Source of the DNA: Pseudomonas lurida | GTDB taxonomy: Bacteria; Pseudomonadota; Gammaproteobacteria; Pseudomonadales; Pseudomonadaceae | Length of the DNA: 64,000 bases | Direction of reading: 5' to 3' | Assembly (NCBI RefSeq): GCF_013522705.1 | Contig: NZ_JAAMRE010000019.1 | Coordinates: forward strand, 1 to 64,000 | Shown here: positions 9,331 to 17,861 of the stretch, piece after piece | How positions within the stretch are numbered: the stretch's first letter is position 1 | Layout: each line of letters opens with the position of its first letter | The notes under the pieces: model-generated | What the model saw: only the letters and a program-made list of their open reading frames with translations | Database searches by the model: none | What the model was told of the DNA's origin: nothing | Program-made: the position numbers and the translations under genes

Positions 9331-9963
9331 ATGACAGCAGCCAATGTTTACCAACAACGCCCCACCTCCGGCGCCAAGGCCGAGTCGTCGCTGCACCATG
9401 CCGACCTCGCCAGCCTGGTCGGCAAGGGTCGCAAGAACGCCGGCGTGACCGTGCGTGAAAAGAAACTGCTCGGCCATCTCACGATCCGTGGTGACGGCCA
9501 TGACGCGGCCTTTGCCGCCGGCGTGCACAAGGCTCTGGGCATCGAGTTGCCGGGCGCCCTGCAGGTGATCGTCAAAGGCGAAACCAGCCTGCAATGGCTC
9601 GGCCCGGATGAATGGTTGCTGATCGTGCCGAGCGGTGAAGAGTTCGCCGCCGAGCAGAACCTGCGTGCCGCTCTGGCTGATTTGCATATCCAGATCGTCA
9701 ATGTCAGCGGCGGCCAGCAGATCCTTGAACTGAGCGGCCCGAACGTACGCGACGTGCTGATGAAGTCCACCAGCTACGACGTCCACCCCAACAACTTCCC
9801 GGTGGGCAAGGCGGTGGGCACGGTGTTCGCCAAGTCCCAACTGGTGATCCGCCATACCGCTGAAGACACCTGGGAACTGGTGATTCGTCGCAGTTTTTCG
9901 GATTACTGGTGGTTGTGGTTGCAGGATGCCTCGGCCGAGTTCGGTCTGAGCGTTCAAGCCTGA
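9331..9963 (+). CDS. soxG: Sarcosine oxidase subunit gamma
   Basis: This 210-aa fourth subunit of heterotetrameric sarcosine oxidase is a T-protein/YgfZ-like fold without its own catalytic cofactor. Recognisable segments are QWLGPDEWLLIVP near residues 88-100 and NVSGGQQILELSGP near 122-135. It is flanked on both sides by copies of one REPIN. The ATG lies about 20 bases after the first REPIN; only a weak purine tract precedes it, so it may depend on translation of upstream soxA or on the structure of the repeat. Confidence 0.95.
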   Translation: MTAANVYQQRPTSGAKAESSLHHADLASLVGKGRKNAGVTVREKKLLGHLTIRGDGHDAAFAAGVHKALGIELPGALQVIVKGETSLQWLGPDEWLLIVPSGEEFAAEQNLRAALADLHIQIVNVSGGQQILELSGPNVRDVLMKSTSYDVHPNNFPVGKAVGTVFAKSQLVIRHTAEDTWELVIRRSFSDYWWLWLQDASAEFGLSVQA

Positions 9964-9967
9964 GGAT

Positions 9968-10074
9968 GATCGTTCCCACGCTCTGCGTGGGCATGCATCC
10001 CGGGACGCTCCGCGTCCCAAGAGCGGACGCCGAGCGTCCATGGCGGCATTCCCACGCAGAGCGTAGGAACGATC
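9968..10074. repeat. 107-bp REPIN between soxG and purU
   Basis: It has the same length and ends (GATC...GATC) as the element at 9203-9309, from which it differs at roughly eight positions. It begins five bases after the soxG stop. Its last base abuts AAGGAG, the ribosome-binding site of purU. Confidence 0.9.
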
Positions 10075-10089
10075 AAGGAGTCACGCACA

Positions 10090-10947
10090 ATGAGCCGCGC
10101 ACCCGATACATGGATTTTGACTGCCGACTGCCCCAGCGTGCTCGGCACGGTGGACGCGGTTACCCGCTACCTGTTCGAGCAGGGTTGCTACGTCACCGAA
10201 CACCACTCGTTCGATGACCGCCTCTCGGGCCGGTTTTTCATTCGCGTGGAATTCCGTCAGCCCGACGGCTTCGACGAGCAGGCTTTCCGCGATGGCCTGG
10301 CCACGCGCGGTGAAGCCTTTGGCATGATCTTCGAGCTGACGGCGCCGAACTACCGGCCAAAAGTGGTGATTATGGTCTCCAAGGCCGATCACTGCCTCAA
10401 CGACCTGCTGTACCGCCAGCGCATCGGCCAACTGTCGATGGACGTGGTGGCGGTGGTGTCCAACCACCCCGATCTCAAGCCGTTGGCCGACTGGCATCAG
10501 ATTCCCTACTACCATTTCCCCCTCGACCCCAACGACAAACCGTCCCAGGAGCGTCAGGTGTGGCAAGTGGTGGAAGACACCGGCGCTGAACTGGTGATTC
10601 TTGCGCGTTATATGCAAGTGCTGTCGCCGGAGCTGTGCCGCAAGCTCGATGGCAAGGCCATCAACATTCACCACTCGTTGTTGCCGGGGTTCAAGGGTGC
10701 CAAGCCGTATCACCAGGCGTACAACAAGGGCGTCAAACTGGTGGGCGCCACGGCGCATTACATCAACAACGACCTGGACGAAGGCCCGATCATCGCCCAG
10801 GGCGTGGAGGTGGTGGATCACAGCCACTATCCCGAGGACTTGATTGCCAAGGGGCGCGATATTGAAGGGCTGACGCTGGCCCGGGCCGTTGGGTATCACA
10901 TCGAAAAACGTGTGTTCTTGAACGCTAACAGGACGGTCGTTCTTTAG
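10090..10947 (+). CDS. purU: Formyltetrahydrofolate deformylase
   Basis: This 285-aa enzyme hydrolyses 10-formyl-THF to formate and THF. The N-terminal ACT domain (about residues 8-85, LTADCPSVLGTVDAV onward) is followed by a formyltransferase-like catalytic domain with INIHHSLLPGFKGAKPYHQA near 197-216 and DEGPII. AAGGAG lies just upstream, immediately after a REPIN. In this operon it regenerates free THF from the one-carbon units loaded by sarcosine oxidation. It is the sox-linked copy; many pseudomonads carry other purU genes elsewhere. Confidence 0.96.
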   Translation: MSRAPDTWILTADCPSVLGTVDAVTRYLFEQGCYVTEHHSFDDRLSGRFFIRVEFRQPDGFDEQAFRDGLATRGEAFGMIFELTAPNYRPKVVIMVSKADHCLNDLLYRQRIGQLSMDVVAVVSNHPDLKPLADWHQIPYYHFPLDPNDKPSQERQVWQVVEDTGAELVILARYMQVLSPELCRKLDGKAINIHHSLLPGFKGAKPYHQAYNKGVKLVGATAHYINNDLDEGPIIAQGVEVVDHSHYPEDLIAKGRDIEGLTLARAVGYHIEKRVFLNANRTVVL

Positions 10948-10950
10948 TGG

Positions 10951-11027
10951 CAAGTTGCAAGCTTCAAGCCGCAGGAAAAAGCGGCACTGCACACTTCTTG
11001 CGGCGGGTAGCTTGCCGCTTGAAGCTC
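10951..11027. repeat. AGCTTCAAGC-type repeat between purU and fdhA
   Basis: An imperfect long inverted repeat has GCAAGCTTCAAGCCGC on the left and a matching GCGG...GCTTGCCGCTTGAAGC on the right (key arms GCTTCAAGC at 10961-10969 and GCTTGAAGC at 11017-11025). This is a different palindrome family from the REPINs in the two previous gaps. Confidence 0.75.
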
Positions 11028-11068
11028 GCTCCACTCTCTCAACAACGATAAATATAGAGGTGACTGAC

Positions 11069-12268
11069 ATGTCTGGTAATCGTGGTGTCGTGTATCTCGG
11101 CAACGGCAAGGTCGAAGTACAGAAAATCGACTATCCCAAAATGCAGGACCCCCGTGGCAGGAAGATTGAGCACGGCGTCATCCTGCGCGTGGTCTCCACC
11201 AACATCTGCGGCTCCGACCAACACATGGTGCGCGGCCGTACCACTGCCCAGACCGGCCTGGTGCTCGGTCACGAAATCACCGGTGAAGTGATCGAGAAGG
11301 GCAGCGACGTCGAAAACCTGAAGATCGGCGACCTGGTTTCCGTACCTTTCAACGTAGCGTGCGGCCGCTGCCGTTCGTGCAAAGAGCAACACACCGGGGT
11401 GTGCCTCACCGTTAACCCGGCCCGTGCCGGTGGCGCCTACGGCTATGTCGACATGGGCGACTGGACCGGCGGCCAGGCCGAATACGTGCTGGTGCCGTAT
11501 GCCGACTTCAACCTGCTCAAACTGCCGGATCGCGACAAGGCCATGGAGAAAATCCGTGACTTAACCTGCCTCTCCGACATTCTGCCTACCGGCTACCACG
11601 GCGCTGTTACCGCCGGTGTTGGCCCAGGCAGCACCGTCTACATCGCCGGTGCCGGCCCGGTCGGCCTGGCCGCTGCTGCCTCTGCGCGGCTGTTGGGCGC
11701 GGCGGTGGTGATCATCGGCGATGTGAACTCCATCCGCTTGGCCCACGCCAAGGCCCAGGGTTTTGAAATCGTCGACCTGTCCACCGATACGCCGTTGCAT
11801 GAACAGATCGCCGCGCTGCTCGGCGAGCCGGAAGTGGACTGCGCCGTCGACTGCGTGGGTTTTGAAGCACGCGGCCACGGCCATGACGGCGTCAAGGCCG
11901 AAGCCCCGGCCACGGTGCTCAACTCACTGATGGGCGTGGTGCGCGTGGCCGGCAAAATCGGTATCCCTGGCCTGTACGTCACCGAAGATCCAGGTGCCGT
12001 GGATGCCGCCGCGAAAATGGGCAGCCTGAGCATTCGTTTCGGCCTGGGCTGGGCCAAGTCTCACAGCTTCCACACCGGCCAGACCCCGGTGATGAAGTAC
12101 AACCGGCAGCTGATGCAGGCGATCATGTGGGACCGCATCAACATCGCCGAAATCGTCGGCGTGCAGGTGATCAGCCTGGACGACGCGCCACGTGGGTACG
12201 GCGAGTTCGATGCGGGCGTGCCGAAGAAGTTTGTGATTGATCCGCATAAGTTGTTCAGCGCGGCCTGA
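11069..12268 (+). CDS. fdhA: Glutathione-independent formaldehyde dehydrogenase
   Basis: This 399-aa zinc alcohol-dehydrogenase-family enzyme oxidises formaldehyde to formate with tightly bound NAD. CGSDQH (Cys47 area) and GHE near 68 are catalytic-zinc ligands. Four cysteines in ACGRCRSCKEQHTGVC bind the structural zinc. The NAD-binding GAGPVGLAAA is near 178. The ATG at 11069 has AGAGG upstream and gives the conserved MSGNRGVVYLG start; a longer in-frame extension reads through the repeat. It is the last gene of the sarcosine operon and detoxifies formaldehyde formed when the methylene unit is not captured by THF. Confidence 0.96.
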   Translation: MSGNRGVVYLGNGKVEVQKIDYPKMQDPRGRKIEHGVILRVVSTNICGSDQHMVRGRTTAQTGLVLGHEITGEVIEKGSDVENLKIGDLVSVPFNVACGRCRSCKEQHTGVCLTVNPARAGGAYGYVDMGDWTGGQAEYVLVPYADFNLLKLPDRDKAMEKIRDLTCLSDILPTGYHGAVTAGVGPGSTVYIAGAGPVGLAAAASARLLGAAVVIIGDVNSIRLAHAKAQGFEIVDLSTDTPLHEQIAALLGEPEVDCAVDCVGFEARGHGHDGVKAEAPATVLNSLMGVVRVAGKIGIPGLYVTEDPGAVDAAAKMGSLSIRFGLGWAKSHSFHTGQTPVMKYNRQLMQAIMWDRINIAEIVGVQVISLDDAPRGYGEFDAGVPKKFVIDPHKLFSAA

Positions 12269-12281
12269 GTGGTAGAAAATG

Positions 12282-12310
12282 ATAAGGGCGACCTTCAAGG
12301 CCGCCCTTAT
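12282..12310. terminator. Bidirectional terminator between fdhA and 12314 gene
   Basis: The hairpin ATAAGGGCG...CGCCCTTAT continues inward as CCTT/AAGG with one mismatch. AT-rich sequence lies on both sides. It lies between two convergent genes, so it can serve both. Confidence 0.75.
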
Positions 12311-12313
12311 TAC

Positions 12314-12670
12314 TTATTGAGGTGTTGAGAGTCTTAGGTGGGGGTCTGAAACTTTACCGTTTTCTACTAACCGCTTTCCACCGTAGTCGCAGCGTAGTTT
12401 TCCGTCCACTACGCCGAAAGTTTCTACCTTGAGTGCGTATTTATCTGCTAGATAATCATCTTCAGTTCCGGATGTTTGCCCTGTCCATGTCTTGCCGTTG
12501 CTGGTAGCTGTGTACTTGAAGCCGTCACCGTAAGCCCCCGGAAGGCTAGCGTCGTGGAACTTTTCAGACTTAATAGAGTTTTTTTCAGGGCAATCTTTGA
12601 TATCTGCAGCGTGAACACTTCCCGCGAATACCAAAACGGCCAAAGTTCCCATAGCAATTTTGTAAGTCAT
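12314..12670 (-). CDS. Secreted protein of unknown function (DUF3757-like)
   Basis: The product is 118 aa with a clear Sec signal peptide (TLAVLVFAGSVHAA, cleavage near residue 21). The mature part contains two cysteines (in KDCPEK and RCDYGG) that could form a disulfide, and a WTGQTSG segment. The overall layout resembles small periplasmic DUF3757 proteins, but I am not certain of that assignment. Base composition is visibly more AT-rich than in neighbouring genes, as is the 300 bases upstream, which may mark a later acquisition. It has no operon partners. Confidence 0.7.
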   Translation of the reverse strand: MTYKIAMGTLAVLVFAGSVHAADIKDCPEKNSIKSEKFHDASLPGAYGDGFKYTATSNGKTWTGQTSGTEDDYLADKYALKVETFGVVDGKLRCDYGGKRLVENGKVSDPHLRLSTPQ

Positions 12671-12999
12671 GGCGCATCCCTTATACGTGAATTGAAGTCT
12701 GATGATAAGTTTGGCTTCTAGCGTGGGATACTGTAATAAATGACAGTTTTATATATTGATTAGTGATTATTGAAGGCGTGCGTTATTTCGAATACCTCAA
12801 AGAGATGACTTTCGTTTGTTGTGATTAAGTTTGTGGTCGGCTAAAAGAACCTGCAAAAAGCCGAAGCTGCACACATTCACCTGCTCATCAAACCCGTGTC
12901 GCCATGTAGACGACCTCGGGCATATGGGCTTTGGCGTGAGCAATCCGGTGATGCGATGAGAGCCAAAATGTGGGAAAGGGGGTTGTGGTATTTGGGATA
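12671..12999. other. AT-richer intergenic region, no gene seen
   Basis: This 329-base stretch includes runs such as TTTTATATATTGATTAG near 12750. It presumably carries the promoter of the 12314-12670 gene. I found no convincing small gene or RNA in it. The right part returns to the usual GC-rich composition. Confidence 0.6.
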
Positions 13000-13458
13000 T
13001 CAGCGGTTGGCCAGGGCGCCCTGATAGACGGTGGGGCCGGTGGGTTGCTTGCTCACCGAACCGCCTTTGGTCTCCGAACTCACCATCAACTCCACCGGTT
13101 TGCTGATGGACGCTTGCTGACGTGGGTTCAGGCCAATGATGCCTTTGCCGTCCTCCGGCAACAGGCCCAGGGAGATCGGGGTGCCGTCTTTGGGGATCGC
13201 CCACAGTTCCAGGCTCTTATCCGGCTCCGCCGCGGCGGCGGCGATGGGTTGCACTTCGAGGTAATCCTTGTGCGCCATGATCTGCGCGGCCGGCTGCTGG
13301 GTGGTGGTCACCAGGGTGGCGGCGGATTTGACGCTGTCGTGGGTGTAGATCGCGCCGCCGATGCCGGCAACCACCACGACACAGGCGCCGACGAACAGGC
13401 GAGGGCGGCTCCAGAATGCAGGCTTGTGCTCAATCACTGGGGGTTGGATCGCAGTCAT
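13000..13458 (-). CDS. Anti-sigma-K factor RskA-like domain protein, no sigma-binding part
   Basis: The product is 152 aa, with one transmembrane helix at about residues 22-42 (RLFVGACVVVVAGIGGAIYT). A periplasmic part resembles the RskA C-terminal domain (SLELWAIPKDGTPISLGLLPEDG and PTGPTVYQGAL). Usual members are about 230 aa with a cytoplasmic N-terminal zinc or sigma-binding region; here only about 20 residues precede the helix. No ECF sigma gene adjoins it. It may be a degenerate anti-sigma factor or a membrane protein with a reused domain. AGGAAGAG precedes the ATG. Confidence 0.75.
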   Translation of the reverse strand: MTAIQPPVIEHKPAFWSRPRLFVGACVVVVAGIGGAIYTHDSVKSAATLVTTTQQPAAQIMAHKDYLEVQPIAAAAAEPDKSLELWAIPKDGTPISLGLLPEDGKGIIGLNPRQQASISKPVELMVSSETKGGSVSKQPTGPTVYQGALANR

Positions 13459-13594
13459 AAGTCTCTTCCTGACAAATTTTGTAGTCAGTTCATGGACCCG
13501 CTTTGGCTGGATCGGTTCCTCCCAGGGCTTGGAACAACCGACCGGTTACCCAGTCCAACGCCTGCTTTTGCCCTTATATCCCGAGGTTGGTCCA

Positions 13595-14167
13595 ATGAAG
13601 ATTTCACGCGGTTTCGCCCTTTCCTGCCTGATGACGCTGGCTGCCGGGCCCGCATTCGCCGCAGGCTTCAGCCTGGGCGACGCGGCCAATGCGATTTCCG
13701 GTATGCAGGGTGGCAACAACAAAGCCGCCGCTGCCGCACCGTCGTCCGAGACGGCCGACCTGCTGAGCGCGTTGACCTCGCAACTGAACGTCACGCCGGA
13801 GCAAGCCATCGGCGGCACCGGCGCCATGCTTGGCCTGGCGCGTAACCAGTTGAGCGGCAAAGACTACTCACAGTTGGGCCAGAGCGTGCCCGGGCTTGAC
13901 CAGTTGTCGGGCAACAATGCTCTGGGCAGCCTCGGAGCCTTGAGCGGGATGCTCGGCCAGACCGGCGGCAGCAAGACCAGCGGCCTCGACGGCCTGCTGG
14001 GTAACGTGAAGAACACCAACGACCTCAACACCGCGTTCAGCGCCCTGGGCATGGACAGCGGCATGGTCGGTCAGTTTGCCCCGGTGATCCTGCAGTTCCT
14101 GGGCAGCCAGGGCGCCAACAGCTCGGTGCTGGGCAAACTGGCTCAGGCCTGGGGCACCGGCAGCTGA
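13595..14167 (+). CDS. DUF2780 domain secreted protein (VcgC/VcgE-like)
   Basis: This 190-aa protein has a Sec signal peptide (CLMTLAAGPAFAAG). The low-complexity mature protein is rich in Gly, Ala, Leu and Asn and includes the typical LLSALTSQLNVTPEQAIGGTGAMLGLARNQLS. Function is unknown. The ATG at 13595 was chosen because it is followed directly by the signal peptide and preceded by CCGAGGTTGGTCC. Its stop codon abuts the stop of the convergent acyltransferase gene with no space between. Confidence 0.85.
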   Translation: MKISRGFALSCLMTLAAGPAFAAGFSLGDAANAISGMQGGNNKAAAAAPSSETADLLSALTSQLNVTPEQAIGGTGAMLGLARNQLSGKDYSQLGQSVPGLDQLSGNNALGSLGALSGMLGQTGGSKTSGLDGLLGNVKNTNDLNTAFSALGMDSGMVGQFAPVILQFLGSQGANSSVLGKLAQAWGTGS

Positions 14168-15052
14168 TTACCCCTGCGCGCGCAGGTGTTCGATGCGCGC
14201 GTCTTTCTCTTCCCAGAGCTGGTTGACCCAGCTCTGTACGGTCTGGCGAAACGCCGGATCGTTCTCGTAATCTCCCTGCCACAACGCCGGGTCCAGCTCG
14301 CGGGTCTGGATATCGATGATCACCTTCGGCACCGCGCCGCTGATCAAGTCCCAGAACCCCGGAGTGTGCTGCGACGGGTAGACCACGGTGACGTCGAGAA
14401 CCGCATCCAGCTGTTCACCCATCGCCGCCAGCACAAACGCCACACCGCCCGCCTTGGGCTTGAGCAACCGCTTGAACGGTGACGCCTGCTGCGCGTGCTT
14501 GGCCTGGCTGAAGCGCGTGCCTTCCAGGTAATTGACCACCGTTACCGGCTGGCGCTTGAACAGCTCACAGGCCTGTTTGGTGATCTTCAAGTCCTGGCCC
14601 GCCAGCTCCGGGTGCCTGGCCAGGAACGCCTTGGTGTAGCGCTTCATGAACGGGTAATCCAGCGCCCACCAGGCCAGCCCCAGGAAGGGCACCCAGATCA
14701 GCTCTTTTTTCAGGAAGAACTTGAAGAACGGCGTACGCCGGTTGAGGGCCTGGACCAGCGCCGGGATGTCCACCCAGGACTGGTGGTTGCCGATGACCAG
14801 GTACGACGTGTCGCTGCGCAAATCCTCCCCGCCACGAATGTCCCACTGCGTTGGAATGCACAGGGCGAAGATCAGCTTGTCGATCTCGGCCCAGGTCTCG
14901 GCGATCCACATCACCGCCCAGGACATGTAGTCCCGATAACGACCGGGCGCCACCAGCTTGAGCAGGGCAAACACCATCAGCGGCCCGATCAGGACCAACG
15001 TATTGAGTAACAGCAGCAATGTAACCAGACAGCCGGTGAGCAGGCGGCGCAT
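14168..15052 (-). CDS. PlsC-type acyltransferase (YihG-like)
   Basis: This 294-aa inner-membrane acyltransferase has an N-terminal hydrophobic segment (residues 5-35). The catalytic motif NHQSWVD (HX4D-type) near residue 90 and the downstream EGTR (residues about 177-180) belong to the lysophosphatidic-acid acyltransferase family. YihG of E. coli is a second LPA acyltransferase, so a phospholipid remodelling role is likely. The ATG at 15052 has AAGAG upstream; a TTG two codons earlier is an alternative. Confidence 0.9.
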   Translation of the reverse strand: MRRLLTGCLVTLLLLLNTLVLIGPLMVFALLKLVAPGRYRDYMSWAVMWIAETWAEIDKLIFALCIPTQWDIRGGEDLRSDTSYLVIGNHQSWVDIPALVQALNRRTPFFKFFLKKELIWVPFLGLAWWALDYPFMKRYTKAFLARHPELAGQDLKITKQACELFKRQPVTVVNYLEGTRFSQAKHAQQASPFKRLLKPKAGGVAFVLAAMGEQLDAVLDVTVVYPSQHTPGFWDLISGAVPKVIIDIQTRELDPALWQGDYENDPAFRQTVQSWVNQLWEEKDARIEHLRAQG

Positions 15053-15192
15053 AAGCAACTCTTGGCAGGGTGTGGGCGGGCCATGATAAGCAGCTTGAGT
15101 CTAGAGGCCAAATCACAAAACGCCGGGGGATCTAACTAAGTAGCGCTTATGCGGTCTAGAATCCGCCTACTTCTTTTCCAAGGAATCACTTC

Positions 15193-15693
15193 GTGAAACT
15201 GCTCCTTGCCTCCCTCGCCCTGGTTGCCCTGCCGGTCATGGCCGCCGAACCGACCCTTTACGGTCGCTACGAATACATCCAGTTGCCGGAGATCGGCGAA
15301 ACCTTCAAGGCCAAGATGGACACCGGCGCGCTGACCGCCTCGCTGTCGGCCCGTGACATCCAGACCTTCACCCGCGATGGCGACGACTGGGTGCGCTTCC
15401 GCCTCGGCGGCACGGGCGCATCCGACAAGGTCTACGAACACAAAGTCTCGCGCATCAGCAAGATCAAGAGCCGTGCCGACGAAGATGATGACAAGGACGA
15501 AGCCACCGTGGCCAAACGCCCGGTCATCGACCTGGAAATGTGCCTGGGCAACGTCAAGCGCACCGTCGAGGTCAACCTCACCGACCGCAGCAGTTTCAAT
15601 TACCCGCTGCTGATCGGTGCCAAGGCCCTGCGTGAATTCGGCGCTGCGGTAAACCCGGCCCGTCGGTACACTGCTGACAAACCGGACTGCTGA
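15193..15693 (+). CDS. RimB-like retropepsin-fold protease, exported
   Basis: The product is 166 aa, with a cleavable signal peptide ending near residue 18 (LPVMAAEP). The MDTGALTASLSA motif (Asp43) and YPLLIGAKALREFG belong to the DUF785 / RimK-associated ATP-dependent zinc-protease family, which has an aspartic-protease-like fold. The biochemical activity of the exported form is not established. It lies ten bases upstream of creB on the same strand, so it is probably co-transcribed with creBC and may belong to the same envelope-stress response. Confidence 0.85.
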   Translation: MKLLLASLALVALPVMAAEPTLYGRYEYIQLPEIGETFKAKMDTGALTASLSARDIQTFTRDGDDWVRFRLGGTGASDKVYEHKVSRISKIKSRADEDDDKDEATVAKRPVIDLEMCLGNVKRTVEVNLTDRSSFNYPLLIGAKALREFGAAVNPARRYTADKPDC

Positions 15694-15702
15694 CGGACCG
15701 CC

Positions 15703-16371
15703 ATGCCCCACATCCTGATTGTCGAAGACGAAGCCGCGATTGCCGACACGTTGATATTCGCCCTGCAAGGCGAGGGCTTCGGCACTACTTGGCTGAGCCT
15801 GGGCCAGGCGGCGCTGGAGCATCAACGCAAGACGCCGGCCGACCTGATCATTCTCGACATCGGTCTGCCGGATATCAGTGGCTTTGAGACCTGCAAGCAG
15901 TTGCGCCGTTTCAGCGAAGTGCCTGTCATGTTCCTCAGTGCCCGCGACGGCGAGATCGACCGGGTGGTGGGGCTGGAGATCGGCGCCGACGATTACGTGG
16001 TCAAGCCGTTCAGCCCAAGGGAGGTGGCGGCGCGGGTCAAGGCGATCCTCAAGCGCGTCGGCCCCGGCGTGGCGCCGGCGTTGTTCCAGGTGGACCTGGA
16101 GCGCATGCAGATCGCCTATCGCGGTCAGCCCTTGAGTCTGACGCGCCATGAATTTCGTCTGCTGCAGAGCCTGCTGGAACAACCTGAGCGGGTGTTCAGC
16201 CGCGAACAGCTGCTGGACGCCGTGGGCGTGCCCGCCGATGCCGGCTACGAGCGCAACATCGACAGCCATATCAAAAGCCTGCGCAGCAAACTGCGCGGCG
16301 TTGCCGCCGAAGCCGAACCGATCCAGACCCATCGCGGCCTCGGCTACAGCTACAGTCCGAGCCACGGCTGA
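15703..16371 (+). CDS. creB: Two-component response regulator CreB
   Basis: This 222-aa OmpR/PhoB-type regulator has a receiver domain with phospho-acceptor Asp52 (LIILDIGLPD) and KPFSPRE near 107. A winged-helix DNA-binding domain is at the C terminus (RHEFRLLQSLLEQPERVFSREQL). Its stop overlaps the creC start (TGATG), so the two are translated together. In Pseudomonas, CreBC responds to PBP4 inhibition and affects beta-lactam response, biofilm and growth. Confidence 0.95.
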   Translation: MPHILIVEDEAAIADTLIFALQGEGFGTTWLSLGQAALEHQRKTPADLIILDIGLPDISGFETCKQLRRFSEVPVMFLSARDGEIDRVVGLEIGADDYVVKPFSPREVAARVKAILKRVGPGVAPALFQVDLERMQIAYRGQPLSLTRHEFRLLQSLLEQPERVFSREQLLDAVGVPADAGYERNIDSHIKSLRSKLRGVAAEAEPIQTHRGLGYSYSPSHG

Positions 16372-17810
16372 TGCGCCTGGGGCTGAGGATTTTCCTGGTG
16401 TACGCGCTGTTTATCGGCCTGACCGGCTATTTCGTGCTCAGCACCGTAATGAAGGAAATCCGCCCCGGCGTGCGCCAGTCCACCGAAGAAACCCTGGTGG
16501 ACACTGCCAACCTGTTGGCCGAGATCCTGCGCGATGATGTGAAAAACGGCACCCTCGGCCAAAGCCACTGGCCCGAATTGCTCAAGGCCTACGGCAACCG
16601 CCAGCCGGGCGCGACCATTTGGGGGCTGCCGAAAAACCAGGTCAATCACCGTATCTACGTGACCGACGCCAACGGCACCGTGCTGCTCGATTCCAGCGGC
16701 GTGGCGGTGGGCCAGGACTATTCGAAATGGAACGACGTTTACCTGACCCTGCGTGGCGAATACGGCGCGCGCTCCACCCGCAGCACCCCGGAGGACGCCA
16801 CCTCGTCGGTGATGCACGTGGGCGCGCCGATCCGCGATAACGGCCAGATCATCGGCGTGGTCACTGTGGCCAAGCCGAACAGCTCGTTGCAGCCTTACGT
16901 CGACCGTACCGAGCGGCGCCTGCTGTGGTACGGCGCCGGCCTGGTGACCCTTGGTTTGCTGTTGGGCGCCTTGTTGTCGTGGTGGTTAAGCGTTGCGTTA
17001 AGACGGCTGACCGCCTATGCCGAAGCGGTCAGCGAGGGCCGGCGGGCCGAGTTGCCGCATTACCGCGGCGGCGAGTTGAAGCAGTTATCCACCGCGGTGG
17101 AGCACATGCGCACGCAGTTGGAGGGCAAGGCCTACGTCGAACATTATGTGCACACCCTGACCCATGAGCTGAAAAGCCCGCTGGCGGCCATTCGCGGCGC
17201 GGCGGAGCTGTTGCAGGGCGATATGAGCCGTGAGCAGCAGCAGCGCTTTGTCGGCAATATCGACAGCGAAAGCGCGCGCTTGCAACAGTTGATCGAACGC
17301 CTGCTCAACCTGGCGCAGGTGGAGCAGCGCCAGGGATTGGAAGAACAAGTGAGTATCCCGCTGGCGGCCCTGGTAGACGATGTGCTCAATGCCCAATGTG
17401 CGCGCATCGAAGGCGCCGGGTTACACGTCGAACAAGCGATTGCGGCGGATGTGAAAGTGTTTGGCGAACCCTTCCTGTTGCGTCAGGCGTTGGGCAATCT
17501 GCTGGACAACGCCCTGGATTTCACCCCGCCGGGTGGCACGTTGCGCTTCAGTGCGAGCAGCCGGCACAACGATGTGCAGGTGAGCCTGTTCAACCAGGCC
17601 GCGCCGATTCCCGACTATGCCTTGCCCCGCTTGAGTGAGCGGTTTTATTCATTGCCGCGTCCGGTCAGTGGGCGCAAGAGCACCGGCCTGGGTTTGAACT
17701 TCGTCGAGGAGGTGATGAAGCTGCACGGCGGCGCCCTGCAGATCGGCAACACGTCGGGCGGCGTGCAGGTGGTGCTGCATCTCCACACAGTCTCCACAAT
17801 GCCCACATAA
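16371..17810 (+). CDS. creC: Sensor histidine kinase CreC
   Basis: The product is 479 aa. Two transmembrane helices (about 5-27 and 188-208) bracket a periplasmic sensor region. Next come a HAMP-like linker, then His265 in HTLTHELKSPLAAIRG as phosphorylation site, and N/G boxes NLLDNALDFTPPGG and STGLGLNFV. It partners with CreB, encoded immediately upstream and overlapping by one base. The architecture and length are those of the family. Confidence 0.95.
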   Translation: MRLGLRIFLVYALFIGLTGYFVLSTVMKEIRPGVRQSTEETLVDTANLLAEILRDDVKNGTLGQSHWPELLKAYGNRQPGATIWGLPKNQVNHRIYVTDANGTVLLDSSGVAVGQDYSKWNDVYLTLRGEYGARSTRSTPEDATSSVMHVGAPIRDNGQIIGVVTVAKPNSSLQPYVDRTERRLLWYGAGLVTLGLLLGALLSWWLSVALRRLTAYAEAVSEGRRAELPHYRGGELKQLSTAVEHMRTQLEGKAYVEHYVHTLTHELKSPLAAIRGAAELLQGDMSREQQQRFVGNIDSESARLQQLIERLLNLAQVEQRQGLEEQVSIPLAALVDDVLNAQCARIEGAGLHVEQAIAADVKVFGEPFLLRQALGNLLDNALDFTPPGGTLRFSASSRHNDVQVSLFNQAAPIPDYALPRLSERFYSLPRPVSGRKSTGLGLNFVEEVMKLHGGALQIGNTSGGVQVVLHLHTVSTMPT

Positions 17811-17861
17811 AACACCCACGCACGCGGCTCACGCTCTGCCCATCAAAACAGGGAGAGCCCC

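Noticed and set aside
17811..17861. CreB-binding cre-tag before creD
   Set aside because: No TTCAC-N6-TTCAC or close variant could be found in the gap.
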